The position numbers and the translations under genes were made by a program. A stretch of 44,375 nucleotides of DNA. It comes from Acanthaster planci. Lineage: Eukaryota > Echinodermata > Asteroidea > Valvatida > Acanthasteridae. Below, piece after piece: positions 23,300 through 32,229 of this stretch; within the stretch, counting starts at the first letter, position 1; each line of letters begins with the position of its first letter. The stretch covers positions 1-44,375 of the forward strand of contig NW_019091720.1 in the NCBI RefSeq assembly GCF_001949145.1. Direction: 5' to 3'. Under the pieces are notes generated by a model that was not told where the DNA came from, did no database searches, and saw only the letters and a list, made by a program, of their open reading frames with translations.

Positions 23300-24421
23300 C
23301 AGTAAATTGCCATTGAAAGTTAACACCAAAATGGGAAAATTTTTCACATTTTTTCTCTTCCCAGGGAATTCCTTTTCATTTCACAAATCTTTTCAGTCTC
23401 CTGACAGAGCATACTGTCCGAAACGTTGAGTTTCTCACGGTTCTTTTCAGAACCATACAGACTCACAAAAGAGATCGTATCCTTGCATGGTGCTACCGCA
23501 AGCTTTCCACCTTAAAAAGTAACATGTCATCAGAAACCCAAGTGAAAACAGACCCGATATGTCACACCGAACACAATCGGCGAAAAGACGAGATTTGCTA
23601 CATGAAGATACATATGCAATTTAAGCAGTTGATTTTATTTGTTGATCGAAAGAAACCTTTCGGTAACAAAATACTACATGTAGTATTTCATTTTTATTTT
23701 TTTGTGGGCCAAACTACACCACAAGAATAAATAAAAAGCGGGCAAATAACCCATGTCGCCACAGCAGAGCAAGTTAAGTTTGTTGTAATACACACATTTC
23801 ATGTGCTTCGTGACTTCAGGACTTGGGGACTCACTCAACATCCAGACAACTTTTTAAACATTTATTTTCCGACTTTGACAAGTGTTTATCTTTGGTAATC
23901 CAAGAAAACAACTGCACCACGCAAGCGCGGCTCGCCATGGTGAGCACATGCTCGCAGTTGCGCTGCATGGACCAGACGGCTTGGCTGAGGAAATCGCTAC
24001 TAGGCTACAACAGCACACTCCACGTGGTGAGTTGGCCCCTGCGTAATGGACTCTTCACTGCATAATAGTCATGCACGTGTGGCAAGTGTTGAGCATTTTC
24101 GCTGCACAATGCTTCTCGTTTTCAGAAGTTTCTGCATGATTTTCAGAACCTTTCGCACTGCTTTCGCAAAATTTTCACGTTGTTTTAGCACACATTTTTT
24201 TCTCAATGTTTTTGCAAATGTTTCACGCCGTGTTCACAAAAGATTCGCATTGTTTTCGCACAATTTTCACTCTGTTTTTGCACGTCGTTTGTCCCTTTTG
24301 CATCCGATTTGCTGCAAATTTGCTGCGAATTCGCAGGGGGGAAAGTTGTGGGCAGAATGCGAATTTCTTTCATTTTTTCCCATTCCTTTTCACAGCGTTA
24401 ACTTTCAAATGCATCATACTG
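23300..24421. mobile_element. 1.12-kb TA-flanked element nested in the Tigger transposase
   Basis: The termini are CAGTAAATTGCCATTGAAAG plus TTAAC on the left and, reverse-complemented, CAGTATGATGCATTTGAAAG plus TTAAC on the right. They are flanked by TA at 23298-23299 and 24422-24423. Removing it with one TA gives SITL-stop-DVCYMIAKAW, restoring the conserved transposase helix in frame. The CAGT ends and TA target indicate a mariner/pogo-type non-autonomous element. It encodes no recognised protein; an internal degenerate satellite lies at 24105-24330. Confidence 0.8.
24105..24330. repeat. Degenerate TTTTCGCA-type repeat inside the nested element
   Basis: The motif TTTTCGCA / TTTTCAC recurs about every 15-30 bases, with units such as CTTTCGCAAAATTTTCACG and GTTTTCGCACAATTTTCAC. 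The resulting Phe/Ser/Arg-rich open frame reading into the Tigger C-terminus is a consequence of this repeat. Confidence 0.55.
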
Positions 24422-24423
24422 TA

Positions 24424-24943
24424 TGCTACATGATCGCAAAAGCATGGAAAGCAGTCAAGCCAAAATCTATTCAAGATGCCTGGAAGAAGACCCTCGGCAC
24501 TCCAGTTCAAGGAAGTGAACCGGCAGAAGATGATGATGATGTGCCCCTCACACAGCTGGTTCAGCAACTTGGATACCAGCGGAACTCGGAAGGGATGGGT
24601 GAATCAGCAGTTATTGCTGCATGGGAAGCCCTCGATGATGATTTGCCAACGGATGCTGAGATGGAATGGAGTGACGATGAGATTGCGCAGGCTGTGACAG
24701 GAGGGCCTGTTCCAAAGGCAAATCCGATTGCTGAAGATGACAGCGATGAAGAATTGGAGGGCACCCCTCCCACTTGCAACCGAGGCACTGGCAGGTTTGG
24801 GTCATGTTCTGCACTTCTTGGAATCTCAGGAAAACATTGACCCCATAACAACCATCAACGCGCAGCACATCAAGAATGTCATCGGACGAAAGGGAGATGA
24901 GGCGATGAAGCAGAAAAAGCTGACAGACTTTTTCAAGATGTAA
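24424..24943 (+). pseudogene. Tigger/pogo transposase, C-terminal part
   Basis: Resumes after the nested insert with CYMIAKAWKAVKPKSIQDAW, followed by an acidic tail (PAEDDDDVPLTQL, AEMEWSDDEIAQA, EDDSDEELEG). One frameshift near 24770 leads to a final frame ending GDEAMKQKKLTDFFKM and a stop at 24943. The AW..VK.KSI..AW helix and the KQ.KL.DFF tail are characteristic of Tigger/jerky-type transposases. The region is less damaged than the N-terminal half. The 264-codon open frame starting at 24046 includes satellite sequence from the nested element and is not a natural start. Confidence 0.82.
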
Positions 24944-25656
24944 CCAGTCTCTGTCAAGTTGAACTTCAAACCAAACGGTTCTCTTCAGAACCAATACATG
25001 TTCAAAAAAGATATAGATCCCGTGCAACTGCTCTGAGCCCCAATCTCCTCCCTCAAAAAAGATAGAAAATAAATAAAACACAAGTATTCCCTTCCTCCTC
25101 TTCATCATGTTGTTATTTATTATACATGTACATGTTTTTATTTTCATTCATTCATTATAAAAACAACATTAACCCCTTCGCTAGGGAGGACTTCTACTAC
25201 CACACCATTGTGTGAGGATTAGTGCATACTACACACACATTCTATTCACCATGCAGCTGCTGGTTCAATGGGGCCTGCTGCTGGACAAAGCCCTCCATTC
25301 AGGGCATATCACAGCCCAGCAGTCGCGGTCAAAATAATCCCGCCGTGAAGGGGTCAGGCCGAACAAAGATCACTCACAACTTTAAGGATAAATTTGAAAC
25401 TAATTTTGGTACTTGACAAAAAATGTCAACAGATACAGTATAAAATTTTAAAAACCTTGAACGTGAGTGCAACAGCAAAACATCAGGAAAACAGCAAGTC
25501 ATAGTATCACAAGAGGGTGCACTTCAATTAGACAAGAGAGGGCATTATTTCACAGGACAATGAAACGTTCAGCAGTTAATTTTGCTTTACTGAACGTCCA
25601 CTGTACCGAACATGTAGTGTGGACCCAGTCATGTTCGTTAAAGCAGCATGGCACTG

Positions 25657-26094
25657 TACATCCATCATGGTTGTGTATAGCAATTAATGAAGCCGCCATG
25701 TTTGCGAAATCAATGCACTTTGTCTTCCTTAAATTAATCACTTTTAAGGAATGTCTGCACATCTATTTCTTTATGTTCTAACTCTAAATTCATGCAAGAT
25801 CAAACAAGTAATTATAGGTTACCTAAATGTCAGTAACTAGTAAAATTGCATACCTGAGTTGGTGGATTGTAAGGCACATCCATGCAGTGGCAGAAAGTAT
25901 CAGGAACAGCCCGCTGCCGTGTGGTCGCGCCCCACTTACTCACCAATTGAAGGCTACCAAGCAAAGGTAGGGCTACGCGTATATGACCCAATTCAATCCT
26001 GTCCACTTTGAATTGAATAAATGTGATTACATGATGGACAGATGAACTACACCACCTACAAACACGTTCTGGAGTAGAGTCTACTGTCATCAGG
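25657..26094. other. Unassigned segment between Tigger and the Tc1 3' part
   Basis: Contains the second copy (25857-25912) of the 55-bp direct repeat also found at 20957-21012. No domain was recognised. Together with 20801-21638 it may be an additional insertion or the lost middle of the Tc1 element. Confidence 0.4.
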
Positions 26095-26438
26095 CCAGTA
26101 CCTGTTTCCCATCTCTGATGATTTGGTTTTCAGCAGGACAACGTCCCTTGCCACACAGCAAAATCAGTTAAGACAACAGATGACAGACCATAACATCCAG
26201 ATCATGACCTGGCCTGCTCAGTTACTGGACTTAAATCCTATTGAAAAATTGTGGAATGTATAAAACAAAAAATGCAAGACCACAAGCCATCCAACAGAGC
26301 AGAGCTGTTTGAAGATTTGCGTCAGGAGTGGGCAGCAATGACCACCACCAAAAGAATGTTATGAGGCCAGCGGAGAGCATGCCAAGGCCCATCATTGCTG
26401 TCATCAAGAGCAAAGACCATACCACCAAATACTGATAT
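26095..26438 (+). pseudogene. Tc1-like transposase, 3' part (second Asp and Glu)
   Basis: Reads FQQDNVPCHTAKSVK (GAC at 26137, second Asp), WPAQLLDLNPIEKLW (Glu of NPIE near 26242), then SNRAELFEDLRQEW and PAESMPRPIIAVIKSKDHTT before a stop. These are the end motifs of Tc1 transposases, in the same orientation as the half at 20395-20800, so both halves come from one element split by about 5.3 kb. The Gly-rich middle and Asn-Tyr region is missing. Frameshifts and stops are present. Confidence 0.82.
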
Positions 26439-26829
26439 TTGACAGAGACTATTACATGTCCCAACACTGTTAATTTTGGTATTCAGAATTAACAGCAATT
26501 AGTTTTTGGTTCTTCGATTAAAGAATTAAAGTGAGATTTTTTGTTCTAAGTCGGAAAAATGCTTGATATATTAGGAAGTTAAAATATGAATTGACGTTAC
26601 TTTACCTTTTTATCATTGCATTCATAGTAAATGATGGGAATATGAGGAACTGAGCTCATATCAGAGTCACTGATATGCTCTGAGTGGCATCAAAGGACAA
26701 AAATGATAGTGGTCTTAGAATATTTTACAGAACTCTACATCCATTTGACCAGAGGACACTTTTGCTTAATGATTTAGAAGGAAAAGCCAAAGTACATGTA
26801 TTTACTAAGGTCTCCTTTGTTCTTAATAG

Positions 26830-26919
26830 TTCTGCAGCTATAAACAGAGCTTCATCACATGGTGCTACTGGTGGATCTGCAGAGCCTCAAAAGGCCACTT
26901 CTGACAAGAATCTGGACAG
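26830..26919 (+). CDS. ZFAND2: ZFAND2 (AN1-type zinc finger), exon C
   Basis: A 90-nt exon after a strong pyrimidine tract and acceptor (CTCCTTTGTTCTTAATAG) and before donor CAG|GTTTGT. Its first base completes the split codon from exon B. It encodes SAAINRASSHGATGGSAEP and a QKATSDKNLDR tail. The junction SKQG-SAAINRA aligns with the SRAGLAAISRA region that follows the second AN1 finger in ZFAND2B, so it is the next exon of the same gene 14.3 kb downstream. Remaining exons with the UIMs were not found to the right. The donor is slightly weak (GTTTGT), which lowers confidence a little. Confidence 0.82.
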
Positions 26920-27604
26920 GTTTGTGTGTAGAAAGCTTTTCAGTACATGTAGATGTGGAAACATCATGTATAAATTTGCACTTCGTATTTTGAGATGACT
27001 GTTCTACTTGAAGCTTTTTTATTTACATTTGCACACATACGTATATGAAAATACATTCCTGGAAAAAGTATGCTCATGTAAACAGCTTCCCCTAAGTCTG
27101 TATAAATGCTTGTTTAGCTTGAAAATTGTTTAGTTCTTTAACAGGGCAAATGGCTCCTGCAAATTGTAATATTTTTTATTGGTTCATGTATATACATGTA
27201 CATGCAGTGTATGGTACTAAATTCTAACCCTCGTTAACCCCATGTACAACCAAAAGTATCATGGGCAAAGACAGTGCCTTCAAGCATGGTATTTACATGT
27301 TTATCATAAACAAGCCTTTAAAGCTTTACAAACAGCAAAACGTATAAGAAATTGTGGAGCCAGCACCCAGTACTGGATTGAAATGATGAACAACTACTAT
27401 ACACGATACAAGTAATGACCATAGTGCCATTTGATATGAATGTATGATTAGTTTGTCTGAAAGTCTGCCCCACTGTCAAATTTTCAGAGTACAACATACA
27501 CAAATGCTTGCCTATGGTAATGATGGCCAATCTCAAGGAAGCTGTGTAGTTATGTGGTACTATAGCATCTTTTGATTAGACCCTATATTGCAGTTCATCT
27601 GAGT
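26920..27604. other. Non-coding stretch, nothing recognised
   Basis: Presumed intron 3 of the ZFAND2-like gene. AT-rich, with a TATATACATGTACATG palindrome near 27188. No other signal. Confidence 0.5.
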
Positions 27605-27608
27605 TTAA

Positions 27609-28123
27609 CCACTCCCTGCTGGGCAACCCATTTTAGGGTACGTAGGCTTCATATGCAGAGCCGGGGAGCCTGGAACTGGGACAAAAGAGTTGGGCCTTAT
27701 AACAAAAGACCGTGCTCAGCACAAAAGACTCAGTTGCTGGGCATTACTGACATCTTTTTGCTCTCAATAGTGGAGATAATCCAGCTATGTTTTGAAACAG
27801 TATACCGCGGTTTGGGGCATATAGAGCGAGCGGATTACCACTGGGGACAAAAGCTCTCCACCACCGCAGTGATGAGGTCAGCAGTGCACTGTGCCGGTTT
27901 CAGGAACAAAAGAATCTTACGTAACACTGCACAATCTGGGCTCTTTTTCCAAGGCTGCAGGCCTGACTGAGATATTCAGGAGTCAATGAATTTTACCTGT
28001 TAGCTTTAGAGTAGTGCCCAAAGAGTCCTTCATTTTGGTATAAACGGCCATTACATGAAATGATGAATTTTTGAAGAATTTTGAAAACGGAAAATCTTGA
28101 AAAATCCACCGGGCAGCAAGTGC
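27609..28123 (-). mobile_element. TTAA-target MITE, copy 3 (complete, 515 bp)
   Basis: Flanked by TTAA at 27605-27608 and 28124-28127. The ends CCACTCCCTGCTGGGCAACC and, reverse-complemented, GCACTTGCTGCCCGGTGG are imperfect inverted repeats. The interior has repeated ACAAAAGAC motifs, CAGTTGCTGGGCATTACTG and GAATTTTTGAAGAATTTTG-like blocks shared with all other copies. The internal open frame of 132 codons is not preserved in other copies. Confidence 0.85.
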
Positions 28124-28127
28124 TTAA

Positions 28128-29069
28128 GTTTCAACATTTGTGATGTGCTTCAAACATAGCATTTTGGATTTCCAAAATCACAAAAGCTATCCTGAGATAT
28201 GGGCTTGAATTTGAATTTACATGCATATTGCTGCAAACCTATCTGAAAGAAATAGAAAACTATGGTATCGGAAATGTCTATACTGGAAAATGGGGTTTGA
28301 GAGAAAATTGGTTGTTTCAAACTGAGGTCTTTGCTTCAGCGATACTATGTTCCATGGCTGATGACAACAAAACTGAATATTCCAAATTAATAAGGGAACA
28401 GCCATTCAGCTTTTCAGCTATATAATACTCAGTACTCCTTATATCCTCTTGTGATTGGGTTATGTAATCCCAATTAAGTACTTGTATTGCCAGCATTTAA
28501 AGAGGAATTCAAAAGGCCTTCAAAACACATTTTGACACATAGGGTTCTTGAGATGGATAAGCATAGATAGATAATTGACAAAAAGCAAGCACCGTGGGAA
28601 TGAAGCATTTTCTTTCCAAAGCAAATTGGGCCAAAATCTGAAACACACGAGGTCAAATATTGTGTGTGTTGGGCTGATGACAACATCCTGTGACACATTG
28701 TACAGCATGCATGTATGCCTTACAAAGTGTTTTGATGTGACATGGATGATTTACATGTATATTTTGGACATAAAACTTGTATTGTGTCTGGAGGTTTTTT
28801 ATTATTATTGTTGTCAGAATAATTTTGTGTACATTTGTTTCGAAAAAAAGAAATACAAGTCATTGGAAGTTGTACGGTATGCAACATTGGTTGAGAAAAT
28901 ATAGCACAGATGGCATTCATGTGCAGTTTGTCGGTCAAACTCCAAGTATTACACATTTACTCTTGTCTGGCAACAGACTATTCATACACTGCAGAAATTA
29001 AGTGTTAGATGCAGCATTATCAAGGTAACTGTTTTGCATCAGCTATTAATCAGCCTTAATTATAGTCAT
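28128..29069. other. Non-coding stretch, nothing recognised
   Basis: AT-rich with several short overlapping frames on both strands and no domain signature. No exon of the ZFAND2-like gene was identified. Confidence 0.45.
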
Positions 29070-29470
29070 TTTTCCGGTTCCAGATTGCAAATAGTTTTCA
29101 GTCTGATTGCAGCTCAAATGTATGTAGTCCTCAGGTACTAGTAAAAGGTGGTCAGTAGTCAACCTTGTAAGCAGGAGATACAACAAAAGTATTTTTGAAA
29201 TTTTAACCTTTAAATTGGACTTTCAGGATCGACGTAAGTGACAATGACACTTCTAGTGGTTTAATCAGTTCCGGATCACTTTAAAAACTTCTTCAGGCAC
29301 CTAAAATATCCATGTTATAATCCACAAAAATCTCTATTTCAACCATACTGTGACAAGCTGATGTCTACTGAAGACTTGTTTTAGATTTTATGAAAATTTA
29401 TTTGTATTTCACAATTCCAGAGAATTTAAAAACGAAACATTTGACTCGACTTTTTTGGCTGCACATGTCA
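29070..29470 (-). repeat. Dispersed repeat family R1, copy 4 (inverted)
   Basis: The reverse complement aligns over about 400 bp with 7550-7945 and, in its last part, with 6840-7010: AAGTGTCATTGTCACTT, GTCGATCCTGAAAGTCC, GTATCTCCTGCTTACAAGG, TTGACTACTGACCACC and TTGAGCTGCAATCAG. This is the best evidence that R1 is interspersed and not a local duplication. Confidence 0.6.
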
Positions 29471-29754
29471 TTACTGTAACACACAAAGGTACATTTAGCA
29501 GCAGAAGGAGCTGCTACCAAGTTCCCTGTATCATTGAGGAGCTCCTCATTGTCTGCTTCTGTCAATATACTGAACATGTAAAGGGCAACAAATAAATGTC
29601 AAGTCTGTGTGAAAAGCAGCTCCATTGTAGTTTGGAACCACCAAAGATTTTGAAGCAATGCAGCACTGTGTGGCTGTCACTCAGTATGCAATGTATTTGA
29701 AGTGAATATTTGTCCAGTATTAGCCACCGACAGTATTTTTGGGAATAATGCAAG

Positions 29755-29931
29755 ATGATGACATCGAATGCTATACAAAATGTGAGTGACGTCTACCAGA
29801 AATGGATGGCTGACAGTGACAAGGCAAAGGATCTTCAGGTTTATATTACCAAGAAAATGAAAGACAAGGCAAATGAAAGCAGTCCACGTCAATCGAGTAC
29901 TGCAGCTCATACATTAACGGCTACAACTTAA
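29755..29931 (+). CDS. Small lysine-rich open frame, unrecognised
   Basis: A 58-codon frame, MMTSNAIQNVSDVYQKWMAD followed by a hydrophilic, Lys-rich stretch, ending in TAA. An in-frame stop lies three codons upstream. Its amino-acid makeup looks more protein-like than surrounding frames and coding-like sequence continues for about 100 bases beyond the stop up to a MITE. It could be the remnant of an exon or transposon gene. No homologue recognised. Confidence 0.22.
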   Translation: MMTSNAIQNVSDVYQKWMADSDKAKDLQVYITKKMKDKANESSPRQSSTAAHTLTATT

Positions 29932-30058
29932 GCTAGTAATGACTTGACAATGCCCAGTGTCCAGCGTTAGGACAAAACTGTTCCAGAGAAACCTTCTCCA
30001 AGTGGCAGCTTTGCTAATATGAAATCACATCAAAAGGCAGTGGTACCCCTACTCTTAA

Positions 30059-30265
30059 ACCATATGCTGCCGGGAGCCCGGTTTCGGGCACATGGGCTTT
30101 ATACACAAAACTGGACAAAAGAGCTAGGCCTTATAACAAAAGACCATACTCGATCGGAGCAAAAGACCAAGTTGCTTAGAATTGCCAATTTTCAGTTGTC
30201 AATAGTGGAGGAAATCTTTCCTTTTTTGAGAGATTATGCCACTGTTACCACCATAAGCCCCTTTT
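30059..30265 (-). mobile_element. TTAA-target MITE, copy 4 (partial)
   Basis: TTAA at 30055-30058 is followed by ACCATATGCTGCCGGGAGC, a terminus like those of the other copies, then the GGACAAAAGAGCTAGGCCTT and GAGCAAAAGACCAAGTTGCT blocks. Similarity fades near 30250, before the right terminus, so the copy is truncated. Confidence 0.65.
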
Positions 30266-31136
30266 GAACCCTCTGATCATTGCTGCAATTTTTCACTGGT
30301 AATCTGTATCCTTAAAACGTTGTGCTCTGCAGTATAGGAAGTTGAATGTTCATGCAATCGTTAGTGCTCTGTATGATCTGAAAACAATATTAAATTTAAT
30401 GCTTGCATAGTTGCTTGTATTAGGCTGTGTGCCCTTAGTGTTCCTGTGCAGTCATTGCCCTTATCGAACACTTTCTTCTAGAGTTATTTTTAAAATGAAT
30501 AGCGAAGTTGTTTATAAGATATTGTGTTTTATTTAAATCATTTTTATTACGGCATTTATACAAAAAGGTATTTCATGAGATCTATCGAGCACTCCTTGTG
30601 ATGAAATAGTGTATTTTGTTCGTTACGAACTTAACTGCCCAATGGTGGTCAACATGTACACGTAGTTGGCCAGTCTCAGCCAAAGACTTTGAAAACTGAT
30701 GTTTTGGAGAGACAAAATAAAATTACAAACAATGCATGGATAATGGAACAGGGTATCAAAGTAAAAAGTTTATTCATGATGGCAAAGGTACATCTAATGC
30801 TGCTAGAGACTTTTCACTCTCTTTTTCCTGGTCACGGCAATAAGTTGTAGTTTATTGCAAACAAAACACACAAAATATTGCCAGGATATTACTGGCTTAG
30901 CTGTTTGTCTTACCATCAAGTACTTTGAAGTGCCAGAGTTTTAAGTCCTTCTGTGTCCTTCCTCTCTATGGTTAAACTCTGAAATGGGCAATTTAAATGA
31001 AGTAAAATTAAATCACGATTATAAATTCTTTGCTTCAAATACACTTACTGAATCCAAAAAGCTGATTTAAATCAAAACAAGTGGACAGAATTCCTGAAAC
31101 ATAAATCTTGCTAACCCAGATTTTGTGTATTCATTC
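30266..31136. other. Non-coding stretch, nothing recognised
   Basis: AT-rich sequence with no coding signal and no repeat match seen by eye. Confidence 0.5.
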
Positions 31137-31634
31137 GTACTTTGTGCCGGGGCATTTTTCAACGTTGATGATGCTGGGCCGGCATGACTATCATTTTTTC
31201 CGTTTTCAAAATCCTTCAAAAATTCATCATTCCATTTAACAGTCATTTATAGCCGCATGGAGTAATCTTTAGGCACTACTCTATGTTGACAGGTGACCTT
31301 CATTGACACCCGAATATTTCAGCCAGGCCTGCAGCCTTGTAAACAGAGCCCAGATTGTGCAGTGTTATACAACTGTCTTTTGTTCACGAACCTGGCTTAG
31401 TGCACTGCTGACCTCTTTTCAATAGGGGCCAGATTAGCGTGCAAGCGCTGCTGTGTGGCTCATCGCTGCGGTGGTGGAGAGCTTTTGTTCCCGGTGGTAA
31501 TCCGCTCGCTCTCAATGCCCCAAACCCTGCCATACGGTTTCAAAACAAGGCTGGNTCCTTTGTCCAAGTTCGGAGACCCCGGCCACACATATAAACCATA
31601 CGGCTCCGATTTCGGAGTCCCCGGCTGGTAGTGG
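31137..31634 (+). mobile_element. TTAA-target MITE, copy 5 (contains an N)
   Basis: The right end ...CCGGCTGGTAGTGG is followed by TTAA (31635-31638). The left end GTACTTTGTGCCGGGGCA is diverged from CCACTTCATGCCGGGGCA and its TTAA is lost. Near-identical in the interior to the copy at 39703-40290, but about 95 bp are missing at the single N (31555), where the other copy has the segment around 40120-40210. Confidence 0.85.
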
Positions 31635-31813
31635 TTAATACTAGGAACAGGAAGGCTCACAGAGGGGGGATTTACTGTTCAATATGTGCAAAACCTGCAA
31701 ACATTTCTAATCAGTAAAAAAAATTCCAAAATTGAAACATTTTTGCCTTTTTACTGAAAAAATTAAATATCATCATGTCAGTGAAAAACGTATGTGCAAT
31801 TCTTGTCAAAATT

Positions 31814-32133
31814 CCTCCCCCACAGAAATGTGGGTGAGGTCTGCTATTGAATACCTACCCCAAACAGTCGCTAAATATGCAAATTCCTTTGCGTCTGATT
31901 CAATTCGCTAAATCTTCTGATCGACCGTAGTGCGCCCTCATGTCCCATGGCGCATAGCGGAATGGCCACCATTTTCGTCCTTTTCCGGTATTGAAACCAT
32001 CCAAGTCAAAAATGGGGAAGGATTGGAGGGAGCCGACTGTTTGGGGTAGGTATTCATAGCAGACCTCACCTACATTTCTGTGGGGGAGGAGTCTTCTCCT
32101 TTCAACCTACCCCAAACAGTCGCTAAATATGCA
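31814..32133. repeat. DIRS 3' end: fold-back and internal complementary region
   Basis: 31814-31870 and 32034-32090 are inverted repeats of 57 bp (CCTCCCCCACAGAAATGTGG ... CTACCCCAAACAGTCG) separated by 163 bp. A third copy of CCTACCCCAAACAGTCGC (32106-32133) lies in direct orientation to the first. In DIRS elements an internal complementary region pairs with the element ends during circle formation. The position downstream of the recombinase and the complementarity to the outer terminus fit that role. Confidence 0.75.
31876..31964 (+). repeat. DIRS inverted terminal repeat, 3' end
   Basis: Reverse-complementary to 35891-35979 over 89 bp with few mismatches; shared blocks include CAAATTCCTTTG, TTCAATTCGCTAAATCTT, CCCTCATGTCCCATG and CGCATAGCGGAAT. 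Confidence 0.85.
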
Positions 32134-32229
32134 GAGTAGCACTGAGCCCTTGGAGGGGGGTGCGGCGAGGACGCACTACATAATGAGAATGCCAGAGGAA
32201 TAAGAAATTGTCCAAATTTATTGCAGAAT

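Larger units (their letters stand above)
21639..25656 (+). mobile_element. Tigger/pogo-type DNA transposon, TA target, with nested insert
   Basis: The left end CAGTGGAACATCACTATACC with downstream CGAACACC and the right end (reverse complement CAGTGCCATGCTGCTTTAAC with CGAACATG) are imperfect inverted termini flanked by TA (21637-21638 and 25657-25658). Between them lies a pogo/Tigger transposase in pieces on the + strand. Without the 1.12-kb insert at 23300-24421 the element is about 2.9 kb, close to the usual size. It is itself embedded in a Tc1-like remnant. Confidence 0.8.

Noticed and set aside
23398-23450. CTGACAGAGC...GTCCGAAACGTTGAG as a second hammerhead
   Set aside because: The first box does not fit CTGANGA without an insertion and stem I partners are missing; a GGTTCTTTTCAGAACC hairpin nearby is not informative.
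24046-24840. 264-codon continuous open frame
   Set aside because: Its first ~125 codons are the TTTTCGCA satellite of a nested insert; only the part after 24424 is genuine Tigger coding sequence.
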